From positions 68,099 through 132,098 of the forward strand of contig JBBPIE010000017.1 in assembly GCA_038040485.1 (NCBI GenBank): DNA of 64,000 nt. The letters are read 5' to 3'. The notes under the pieces were generated by a model. It did not search any database. It was given only the letters and a program-made list of their open reading frames with translations, and was not told the origin of the DNA. The stretch comes from Onstottus_B arcticum. Its GTDB lineage: Bacteria > Acidobacteriota > Blastocatellia > UBA7656. Positions 57,771 to 64,000 of the stretch are shown in pieces. The translations under genes were made by a program, and so were the position numbers. Position 1 is the first letter of the stretch, and every line of letters begins with the position of its first letter.

Positions 57771-58184
57771 TCATTTCCGGTCCCGGTAACTCCTGCCCGC
57801 CTCGTTCTCAGCGATGCGTGCCTTGATGAGCTTCGTGATGAGCGCGATGGGAAGCGGTTTGTCGGGCGCAAAGCGGATTGAGGCCTTGCCGGTTTTGTAG
57901 CCCTGGAGGTCAGCCGCGTGTGCGCGCGTCACGTCCGTGCTCATGATGTGAAAAGTGCAGAGACCTTTTGAGGACGCAAAGCCCACCAGCAGTCCGTTCT
58001 GTCTGTACGCCGGGATCTGGTAGCTGATGACCTCGGTTGCCTTGGGCGCGGCGGCTTTGATTGTCTTGCGAAGCTTCACAAGCACGGCCCGCGCGTCCTC
58101 CGGCAGAGTCGCGAGGTAATCGTCTATGGTCTGAGCCGGTGCGCTCTTCTTCGCGGGTTTAGGATCGGGATTTACTTTTTTCAT
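57771..58184 (-). CDS. DUF1801 (YdhG-like) protein
   Basis: 137 residues from ATG 58184. DUF1801 pattern: IDDYLATLPEDARAVLVKLR, APKATEVISYQIPAYRQNG, KGLCTFHIMS and the C-terminal PIALITKLIKARIAENE. Small cytoplasmic protein of unknown function, often found with SRPBCC and VOC proteins. A basic Pro/Lys-rich N-terminus precedes the domain. Confidence 0.9.
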   Translation of the reverse strand: MKKVNPDPKPAKKSAPAQTIDDYLATLPEDARAVLVKLRKTIKAAAPKATEVISYQIPAYRQNGLLVGFASSKGLCTFHIMSTDVTRAHAADLQGYKTGKASIRFAPDKPLPIALITKLIKARIAENEAGRSYRDRK

Positions 58185-58208
58185 GCCAAACCCTCTCTTA
58201 TGTCTCAG

Positions 58209-58569
58209 TCATTGCGGGGTCAACCGGCGGCGTCCGTAAGCCACAAACGCCGAAAGGAGCCCCACCACCAGCGTTATCAACGCCACTGGCAAAGCGCCGC
58301 CAATCAGGTTGCACCGTAGCGCCAATCATGATGATCACCAACCCGGCGGCAGCAAGCGGTGTCAGGCCGGGCCGAATGCGAAGGAGTCCGGGCAGTATGA
58401 GTCCGAGCGCGCCCAACACCTCACACACGCCGATGAACCGCAAGAACAGAACCGGCAGAACAACCGGCCCCTTTAGTAGCTCCTCTGGCGACAGCACGAG
58501 CTTCGCTCCGCCGGAAAACAGAAACAGAAGCGCAAGCAGCACCTGAACGATCCAAAGCGCGTAGGTCAT
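58209..58569 (-). pseudogene. DoxX-like membrane protein gene with a C-terminal frameshift
   Basis: The frame from ATG 58569 (AGGAGG upstream) gives DoxX-like helices (VQVLLALLFLFSGGAKL, LGALGLILPGLLRI, LAAAGLVIIMIGATV) then drifts into implausible sequence ending at 58198. A second frame continues properly: GGALPVALITLVVGLLSAFV, then AYGRRRLTPQ and a stop at 58209. The switch lies near 58305-58322. Restored length (~120) is normal for DoxX. Possibly an assembly or read error. Confidence 0.8.
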
Positions 58570-58610
58570 TATCGGTTTCCTCCTTTTATGACTTGGTGGC
58601 CTTCGACGGA

Positions 58611-59084
58611 TTATTCTCCGTCATACGCTTGCTTCAACTTCTTTATGTCAATCTTAACCATCTTGAGCATTGCCTCCATCACTCTCTTCGCTTTCTCAGG
58701 ATCTTTGTCTTGCAACATCTCGGCTAAGATCGACGGAGTGACTTGCCATGACAGACCATACTTGTCTTTCAGCCAGCCGCATTGTGATTCCTCTCCGCCT
58801 TCAGAGAGCTTCTCCCAGAACTCGTCCACTTCTTCCTGCGTCTTACAGTCCACGCTGAACGATATGGCTTCCGTGAATTTGAAATGCGGGCCGCCGTTCA
58901 GTGCAATGAATTCTTGTCCATTGAGCTGAAATGCCACGGTCAGTACTGACCCTGCCGGACCAGGCCCTGCTTCTCCATAGCGGGCAACGCTCAAGACCTT
59001 TGAATCTTTGAAAATAGAAATATAGAAATTCACAGCCTCTTCGGCGTTATTATCGAACCACAAGAACGGGGTGATCTTTTGCAC
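58611..59084 (-). CDS. VOC/PhnB-like protein (second copy)
   Basis: 157 residues from ATG 59084 (AAAGGAG upstream). PhnB-type VOC fold: ITPFLWFDNNAEEAVNFYIS, GPAGSVLTVAFQLNGQEF, EEVDEFWEKLSEGG, and CGWLKDKYGLSWQVTP, the KDKFGLSWQ-like family hallmark. Unknown substrate; common in ECF41/42-linked clusters. Confidence 0.92.
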   Translation of the reverse strand: MQKITPFLWFDNNAEEAVNFYISIFKDSKVLSVARYGEAGPGPAGSVLTVAFQLNGQEFIALNGGPHFKFTEAISFSVDCKTQEEVDEFWEKLSEGGEESQCGWLKDKYGLSWQVTPSILAEMLQDKDPEKAKRVMEAMLKMVKIDIKKLKQAYDGE

Positions 59085-59120
59085 ATCGTCTCCTTTCGGT
59101 TTGCGATTATTAGTTGAGGT

Positions 59121-59486
59121 TTACTTTCCCGGCAAGCCAGCGAGCTCGATCACCGGGCGTATCTCGACGGTGCCAATTCGCGCCCCGGGAATTTGTCCGC
59201 CGATCCCAATGGCTTCGTCAAGATTCCTGGCGTTGATGAGGAAGTAGCCGCCGAGCTGTTCGCGAGTCTCCGCGAAGGGGCCATCGGTCACGAGCCGCTT
59301 GCCCTCGCGCACCCGGACACAGGTCGCCGTCGATGTTGGGTGCAAGGGAGCGGCGTCCACATACTGCCCGTTCGAGTTGATCTGGTTGGCGAGATGTACG
59401 GACTCCGCGCGCATTTGCTGCAACTCGGTTTCGCTCAAGTTGCCGAGGACCTCTTCGTTGTGGTGGACCAGCAATATGTATTTCAT
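59121..59486 (-). CDS. YCII/DGPF-domain protein
   Basis: 121 residues from ATG 59486 (GGAG upstream); longer upstream frames lack a site. MKYILLVHHNEEVLGNLSE, DGPFAETREQLGGYFLINAR and GTVEIRPVIEL mark the DGPF/YCII family. Very similar to the protein at 59726, with which it probably arose by tandem duplication. Confidence 0.92.
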   Translation of the reverse strand: MKYILLVHHNEEVLGNLSETELQQMRAESVHLANQINSNGQYVDAAPLHPTSTATCVRVREGKRLVTDGPFAETREQLGGYFLINARNLDEAIGIGGQIPGARIGTVEIRPVIELAGLPGK

Positions 59487-59603
59487 GCGCTTAGCTCCAT
59501 CGGTAGGTCGAATGGCGACTGTACAGATCGACACTCCTTCAGGAAAAATTTCAAAGCTGCGGATCTATTTCTGGACCCTGGTCATAGTCATTCAATCGGC
59601 AAG

Positions 59604-59720
59604 AAATCCGTGAAAGTCCGTCGAATCCGTGTCATCAGTGGTCTATCCGTTCAAGGGAAATCGCTTTTCCAGTACCTATAGACCACGGATGACACTGATC
59701 CGACGGATCTGCACGGATAC
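59604..59720. repeat. Imperfect 43-base inverted repeat between the YCII genes
   Basis: The left arm (59604-59646) and the reverse complement of the right arm (59678-59720) agree at most positions (shared core GTGTCATC, GTGGTCTAT). Spacer 31 bases. It fills the gap between two duplicated YCII genes and reaches to within five bases of a stop codon. Confidence 0.8.
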
Positions 59721-59725
59721 CACTC

Positions 59726-60082
59726 TTAGTTCTCCGGCAAGCCCGGAATATCCAGCACCGGCCGGATCTCGATGGTTCCCATACGCGCTACCGGAATTCG
59801 TTCAGCGATACCCATCGCCTCGTCGAGATCCCTGGCCTCGATCAGGTAGTAGCCGCCCAATTGTTCTCGCGTCTCGGCAAACGGACCGTCTGTCACAAGC
59901 CGTCTGCCTTCACGCACCCGGAGGCTGCTCGCCGTCGAAGTCGGTTGCAATGGGCCGGCAGAAATATAGTGCCCGCTCGCGTTGAGATCTTGAGTAAGTT
60001 GCGCAGACTCCACGTAGCAGTGCTCCCGCTCGGTCTCGCTCAAGGCGTGCTCATCGAGATAAACCAACAACATATATTTCAC
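59726..60082 (-). CDS. YCII/DGPF-domain protein
   Basis: 118 residues, start GTG 60082 with GGAGG nine bases upstream. MKYMLLVYLDEHALSETE-type N-terminus, DGPFAETREQLGGYYLIEAR and MGTIEIRPVLDI. Divergent from the ECF42-type sigma gene, 78 bases away, the usual arrangement or neighbour for this family. Confidence 0.93.
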   Translation of the reverse strand: MKYMLLVYLDEHALSETEREHCYVESAQLTQDLNASGHYISAGPLQPTSTASSLRVREGRRLVTDGPFAETREQLGGYYLIEARDLDEAMGIAERIPVARMGTIEIRPVLDIPGLPEN

Positions 60083-60160
60083 AAGCCTGTGCCTCCATCA
60101 GTTAGTCGAACGGCGAGTGCCGGGATCGACACTTCGCCTTGAAATTATTTAACATCAGCC

Positions 60161-61414
60161 ATGCTCCCAGAAGCCAACCTCGCGGTCGAGTCGGTCTATC
60201 GCTCAGACTGGGGCCGAATCGTCGCCACGCTTATAAGCCTGTTCGGCGACTTTGACATTGCCGAAGAGGCGGCGCAAGAAGCGTTTGCAGCCGCAGTAGA
60301 CCAGTGGCGGGACTTCGGCGTCCCTGAGTTCCCACGCGCGTGGATCGTACAGACTGCCCGGCACAAGGTCATTGACCGCCTGCGACGCCGAACGCGGTTC
60401 GAAGAAAAACTCGAATCGTACGCCTCGTCCCCTTTGACCCGGACAATCGAGGAGCCGGATTACTTCACGGACGAAATCCCCGACGATCGGCTTCGGCTGA
60501 TCTTCACCTGCTGTCATCCAGCGCTCGCGCATGAGGCGCAGGTCGCGCTGACACTCCGGACACTGGGCGGCCTGGAGACCGACGAGATCGCGCGCGCGTT
60601 TCTGGTGCCTTCGGCGACGATGGCGCAACGCCTGGTGCGCGCGAAGCGGAAGATTCGCGACGCGGGAATTCCGTACGCGGTGCCAGAAACCGGCGACCTG
60701 CCCGAGCGATTGGACGCAGTCCTGACCGTGATCTATCTGATCTTCAATGAGGGGTATGTCGCAACTCGAGGCGAGCCGCTGGTAAGAAACGATCTCTGCT
60801 CGGAGGCCATCCGGCTTGGCCGGCTCGTAAGGATGTTGATGGCCCCGGAGCCGCCGACGGAAGCAACCGGACTTCTCGCCCTTATGTTGCTTCACGATTC
60901 GCGTCGCGATGCCCGTCTGGATGAGGCCGGCGATCTCGTCGTCTTGGAAGAGCAGGATCGACGCCTTTGGGACGATGCGCAGATCGCCGAAGCGCTGCCG
61001 CTCGTCGAGGAGGCATTTCGCGGCGGGGCTGGTCCGTTCGCTCTACAAGCCGCAATCGCAGCGGAGCATTGCCGGGCGCCGCGAGCCGACGATACGAACT
61101 GGCTTCGAATCGTTCAGCTTTACGATCTACTAGAGCGGCAGCAACCCTCTCCAGTGGTGTCGCTGAACCGAGCTGTAGCGGTCGCAATGGCAGACGGCAT
61201 TCGGAGCGGCCTCGAACTCATCGACGACCTCACGGCGGCTGGCGATCTCGAAGGCTATCATCTGCTGCATGCGGCACGAGCGGATTTGCTGCGCCGAGTT
61301 GGATCGACAGTGGAAGCGGCGAAGAGCTACGAGCGAGCGCTGGCGCTTGTCACCAACGACAGCGAGCGCCGTTTTCTCGAACGCCGTCTGCGCGAGGTTC
61401 AGCGCCTGGAATGA
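60161..61414 (+). CDS. ECF42-type sigma factor with C-terminal helical extension
   Basis: 417 residues. Region 2 (SLFGDFDIAEEAAQEAFAAA, WIVQTARHKVIDRLRR) and region 4 (LTLRTLGGLETDEIARAFLV, SATMAQRLVRAKRKI) are followed by a ~240-residue TPR-like domain (YDLLERQQPSPVVSLNRAVA, GYHLLHAARADLLRRVGS). ECF42 factors have this long C-terminus and sit with DGPF/YCII proteins, as here. It likely drives the divergent YCII gene and perhaps the VOC/DUF1801/SRPBCC run. No Shine-Dalgarno is evident. Confidence 0.93.
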   Translation: MLPEANLAVESVYRSDWGRIVATLISLFGDFDIAEEAAQEAFAAAVDQWRDFGVPEFPRAWIVQTARHKVIDRLRRRTRFEEKLESYASSPLTRTIEEPDYFTDEIPDDRLRLIFTCCHPALAHEAQVALTLRTLGGLETDEIARAFLVPSATMAQRLVRAKRKIRDAGIPYAVPETGDLPERLDAVLTVIYLIFNEGYVATRGEPLVRNDLCSEAIRLGRLVRMLMAPEPPTEATGLLALMLLHDSRRDARLDEAGDLVVLEEQDRRLWDDAQIAEALPLVEEAFRGGAGPFALQAAIAAEHCRAPRADDTNWLRIVQLYDLLERQQPSPVVSLNRAVAVAMADGIRSGLELIDDLTAAGDLEGYHLLHAARADLLRRVGSTVEAAKSYERALALVTNDSERRFLERRLREVQRLE

Positions 61415-61470
61415 ATTTGGGTGTTAGATTGGAACGAGACCCGTGATGAAACGCTCGGCATAGTCGAGCT

Positions 61471-61755
61471 TCATCGTGAGCGTTTTGTCTTCTTTGCTTT
61501 GGCCCGCTCCTTCATATTGCGCTGTAGAGAGTCAATCATCTGGTCGGCAGTATCGAACGGACCGTAGGTGCGGCCTCTGTGAATATCTTCCAGTCCTTCT
61601 TCAATCCGCTGGTCAATGAGGCCCTTGGGCGTGAGCGTGATCTTGCCCTTCTCAAACCTCGCGTCTAGCAGATCGCCTACACTCAACCCGGCCCGTTCGC
61701 GGAGCGCAGATGGGAGGGTAACCTCGCCTTTGGTTTTCACTTTGACTAACGACAT
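61471..61755 (-). CDS. AbrB/MazE-like DNA-binding protein
   Basis: 94 residues. The swapped-hairpin AbrB fold is seen at 1-45 (VKVKTKGEVTLPSALRERAG, LSVGDLLDARFEKGKITL), followed by a helical tail rich in Lys/Arg. It resembles antitoxin or transition-state regulators; no toxin gene is adjacent. Two direct repeats lie just upstream of its start. Confidence 0.88.
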   Translation of the reverse strand: MSLVKVKTKGEVTLPSALRERAGLSVGDLLDARFEKGKITLTPKGLIDQRIEEGLEDIHRGRTYGPFDTADQMIDSLQRNMKERAKAKKTKRSR

Positions 61756-61756
61756 T

Positions 61757-61783
61757 ATATGAGTATCTGAATATGAGTATCTG
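61757..61783. promoter_or_regulatory. Direct repeats near the AbrB-like start
   Basis: ATATGAGTATCTG occurs twice, 14 bases apart (61757-61769 and 61771-61783), right upstream of the leftward AbrB-like gene starting at 61755. The placement suits autoregulatory binding sites. Confidence 0.5.
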
Positions 61784-61878
61784 GCTGGCTAGAGCTTTGC
61801 TAGAAAATCCAACTCGCTCTCAGTCTACCAGATGCATATCAACCGTCAATCTACAAAAAGTATAGCCGGCCGCTGTGT

Positions 61879-63018
61879 TCATAGACCCGCTTTCTTTAGC
61901 CGCTCAATGAGCGTTGGCTTACGCGCTTGTGCCTGACGGAGCGCCTCCATGCGCATCTGGAAGTCGCCGCCTTTGGCACGGGCGTCGAGGTCACGTAGAT
62001 CGGCGAGGAGCCTGATGGCTTGATCGTAGCGCTTCGGCTGCTTGGTGACGATCAGAGTCTCGATCTCGGCCCATAGCTTAGGCTCGCGGCCCATTAGGCT
62101 GTCCAGGTGCTTCTCTCTCTCGAGCGCCGTCTCGCGTTCGCGCCGGGTTCTCTCTTCGGCACGTTTCTCTGCCTCAACGCGCAACCTCTCCGCAGCAACT
62201 GTTTCGGCTGCGCGAAGCAAGTCGCCCACCGTCCGGCGCGGTGGTAAGGCGTCGGTTTGGCTAGCCGATCCCTCTTTGTTGAACCTGTGAAGCAGTTCGT
62301 TCACGGCGGCTTGGCCGCCGTCCGCAACAATGTTCGTGAGAAGCTCGTCCTTCTCCTCGGACGGTAGACTGGCAACCCACCTTCGAACATCATCTCGCTC
62401 GAGTCCCGAGTCCTCCAGGGACTGACTGGAATCGGCAGCGACATGAAGAAGGTCGCTGTCGATGCGCAGGAACTCGGCCAGACTCTCCAAAGAGGCGCTG
62501 AGCTGACCAAGCCCGGACGGCAGAGGCGGCTCGAGCTCCTCGTCGTCGAAATCGCCGGTCTGAGCACAAAGAAGCCAGCCCAAATACAGCGCCCGCAGAT
62601 CGCCGCGTGCCAGCTCTGCGCGAACCGAGATCAGGGAGGAGAGACCGCCTTCATCTTCGACCCAGTCGTCGTCTTCCTCGTCTTCAGACACGAATGACAG
62701 GATGACTCTGCCGTCCTTCTCACGGAAGAAGGAGCTATCACCACAGCAGTACTCCGTCGCGATCTTCGGGTCGAGCAGCCGGGAGGGCAGGTGAACCTTG
62801 AGGATGTGCGTTCCCCAGTTAGCGAGATACAGGAACGCGTCGAAGTACTTCTCCATCCAGGCGTCCTCATCGCCCTTGAAGCCGCCCCACGAATAGTTGT
62901 TGACGAAGCTTGTCGCTGTGATCCGGGCCCGAGTGGAGTACGACCTTAGCTCGCGCATTTCCTTGTCGCTGAGCGGCCGATCGATGGCCTGGAACTCGTA
63001 ATACTGATACTCGCTCAT
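61879..63018 (-). CDS. Hypothetical protein with coiled-coil C-terminal half
   Basis: 379 residues. N-terminal ~130 residues are aromatic- and acid-rich (YQYYEFQAIDRPLSDKEM, VNNYSWGGFKGDEDAWMEKY), with an acidic stretch SEDEEDDDWVEDEGG. The C-terminal half (about 250-370) has long charged helices with heptad character. No signal peptide or known domain. Its start overlaps the previous gene's stop (ATGA), so it is the last gene of a three-gene operon. Confidence 0.8.
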   Translation of the reverse strand: MSEYQYYEFQAIDRPLSDKEMRELRSYSTRARITATSFVNNYSWGGFKGDEDAWMEKYFDAFLYLANWGTHILKVHLPSRLLDPKIATEYCCGDSSFFREKDGRVILSFVSEDEEDDDWVEDEGGLSSLISVRAELARGDLRALYLGWLLCAQTGDFDDEELEPPLPSGLGQLSASLESLAEFLRIDSDLLHVAADSSQSLEDSGLERDDVRRWVASLPSEEKDELLTNIVADGGQAAVNELLHRFNKEGSASQTDALPPRRTVGDLLRAAETVAAERLRVEAEKRAEERTRRERETALEREKHLDSLMGREPKLWAEIETLIVTKQPKRYDQAIRLLADLRDLDARAKGGDFQMRMEALRQAQARKPTLIERLKKAGL

Positions 63019-63335
63019 TGTGTCTCGGTGGCGCGCTTGTCCTTGGCCACTTTTTTAGCTTGCTTCTTCTCATGATCGAGACGAACGCGCTCCTCGATTG
63101 ACATCACGATGTCAGGGGCAGGCTGTCCGAAGTGCTTGAAGTATATTTCCTCGATGAACTGCGGCAGGGGGAGCTTCCAAAGCTCCTGCTTGTGGTTGTC
63201 GAGCTTGCCCAGCTTCTCGGGGTTCATTCCCAGCTCGCGCGCCATCTGCACCTGGGCGTGGGATAGATGGTGGCGTTTCCGCGCGTCGATCCACGCCTGC
63301 AACTTCTGGTTCGGCTTCTTTGTCTTTTTGGCCAC
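63015..63335 (-). CDS. Hypothetical basic protein
   Basis: 106 residues, start GTG 63335, three bases after the previous gene. Strongly basic N- and C-termini (AKKTKKPNQK, KKQAKKVAKDKR); a possible helix-turn-helix-like middle (HLSHAQVQMARELGMNPEKL). No recognised family. Middle gene of the operon. Confidence 0.8.
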   Translation of the reverse strand: MAKKTKKPNQKLQAWIDARKRHHLSHAQVQMARELGMNPEKLGKLDNHKQELWKLPLPQFIEEIYFKHFGQPAPDIVMSIEERVRLDHEKKQAKKVAKDKRATETQ

Positions 63336-63338
63336 GAA

Positions 63339-63815
63339 TCAGTCGTTCTCTTGGTTGTCGTTCCGTCCCCACCGCGCTCTGACTTCATCGATCAGCGAAC
63401 GCGTGCCGGTTTGTCGGACCGCCTTTGTGCCGCGTCGGCGATGATTAGCAGCGGACTCGGGAGGGAACGGTTCGAAGCCCAGCCACTTGCGATAGGCGGT
63501 GATGTAGCGAGCTCCCGTTGATCGCTGCGGAACCACGACATCGGAAACTGCTACGACGTGCTCGGAGCCGTCCTCGCGGCGACACCTCGCAGTCAGCCCG
63601 CGCCGCTCGTTGCCATCGTAGTCGAATTCGATCAGCGATACCGGTTCGCCGATGACGAATCCGTAACAGGGCACGGTAACGTGGTCTTCGAAGGCTTGCC
63701 GGAAAGCCCAGAGCTTCTCGTCGTCGCCGTAGGCGTCGACCGTGATCTCCTCAATCAGATCGTCCAGATTGTCCAGAACCGTCCGTTTCTTGTCGTCGTG
63801 TTTGGGTCGGCTCAT
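63339..63815 (-). CDS. CcbP-like calcium-binding protein
   Basis: 158 residues from ATG 63815 (AAAGGA upstream). The pattern IEEITVDAYGDDEKLWAFRQ, then a VPCYGFV strand, a beta barrel, and a C-terminal YRKWLGFEP resembles the cyanobacterial calcium-binding CcbP family (acidic IVD-Y start, helix, SH3-like barrel, WxxxGYEF end). Metal binding is inferred from likeness only. First gene of the three-gene operon. Confidence 0.75.
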   Translation of the reverse strand: MSRPKHDDKKRTVLDNLDDLIEEITVDAYGDDEKLWAFRQAFEDHVTVPCYGFVIGEPVSLIEFDYDGNERRGLTARCRREDGSEHVVAVSDVVVPQRSTGARYITAYRKWLGFEPFPPESAANHRRRGTKAVRQTGTRSLIDEVRARWGRNDNQEND

Positions 63816-63956
63816 CGAATCCTTTTGTTTGTGCTTTGCTTGGGCATCTCTGCCTCGCGGGGAAAATACATTGAAAACGCGGCTTAGGTTATGTTGTCAA
63901 GTTGTTCTTCGTCAAACGGTGACAGCGCCCTGGGTGCGCGTCAGATTTTCGCGCAT

Positions 63957-63978
63957 ACCCACCTCGTGAGAGGTGGGT
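63957..63978. other. Perfect hairpin near window end
   Basis: ACCCACCTC and GAGGTGGGT with a four-base loop. No gene is evident from 63816 to 64000; the hairpin may be a terminator or the start of a repeat continuing outside. Confidence 0.5.
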
Positions 63979-64000
63979 CCTGATGTTGCGGCCTACAACG

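Overview
The window (about 57% GC by eye, two 100-N scaffold gaps) looks like part of a metagenome-assembled chromosome of a Gram-negative soil or sediment bacterium. The gene mix suggests Acidobacteriota, probably Blastocatellia-like: TonB receptors with carboxypeptidase-regulatory domains, exported C25 peptidases, sortilin-type BNR proteins, Tat-exported Gfo/Idh/MocA enzymes, PqqD-like proteins and DoxX/YCII/DUF899 genes. This is inference from gene content only. No rRNA, tRNA or CRISPR array was seen.

Layout. 0-11 kb: a chimeric signal peptide/PqqD reading frame cut by the window edge, a small protein plus HNH nuclease pair, and two giant exported gingipain-like (C25) proteases whose last ~2.34 kb are apparently identical at the DNA level. 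11-19 kb: thiolase, DUF4160/DUF2442 pair, zinc-ribbon membrane protein, acyl-CoA dehydrogenase, a C39-like peptidase with an unknown partner, and an S9 peptidase. 19-26 kb: ECF sigma, anti-sigma and two TonB-dependent receptors. 26-27.5 kb: an IS200-like/RAYT transposase bracketed by inverted arrays of a REP-like palindrome, where the assembly breaks twice. 27.5-30.2 kb: two GNATs, two DUF6916-like proteins and a tail-collar protein. 30.3-38.2 kb: a secreted Ig-like protein, a third C25 protease, a PqqD domain fused to a Tat-like segment with a six-Cys tail, and a nucleotidyltransferase. 38-50.6 kb: sortilin-type BNR protein, HEPN-MNT toxin-antitoxin, oxidoreductase, DUF2378, DUF899, YCII, AlkD-like protein, and a nuclease-helicase. 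50.6-64 kb: a truncated toxin-antitoxin pair, MFS transporter, serine hydrolase, and an ECF42-type sigma factor near three YCII/VOC/SRPBCC/DoxX-type genes (two of the genes here carry frameshifts), then AbrB, a CcbP-like protein and two unknowns.

The most interesting unit is the C25 protease/PqqD association. It occurs at both 36 kb and the left window edge. At 36 kb the PqqD domain (normally a peptide-recognition domain of RiPP pathways) is joined in one chain to an export-like segment and a short six-cysteine tail, next to a clan CD protease and an NTP_transf_5-type protein. This could be a self-carried peptide maturation/export system. Repeats are also prominent: heptanucleotide-unit tracts at five or more places, several forming inverted arms at gene ends, plus at least three families of REP/MITE-like inverted repeats.
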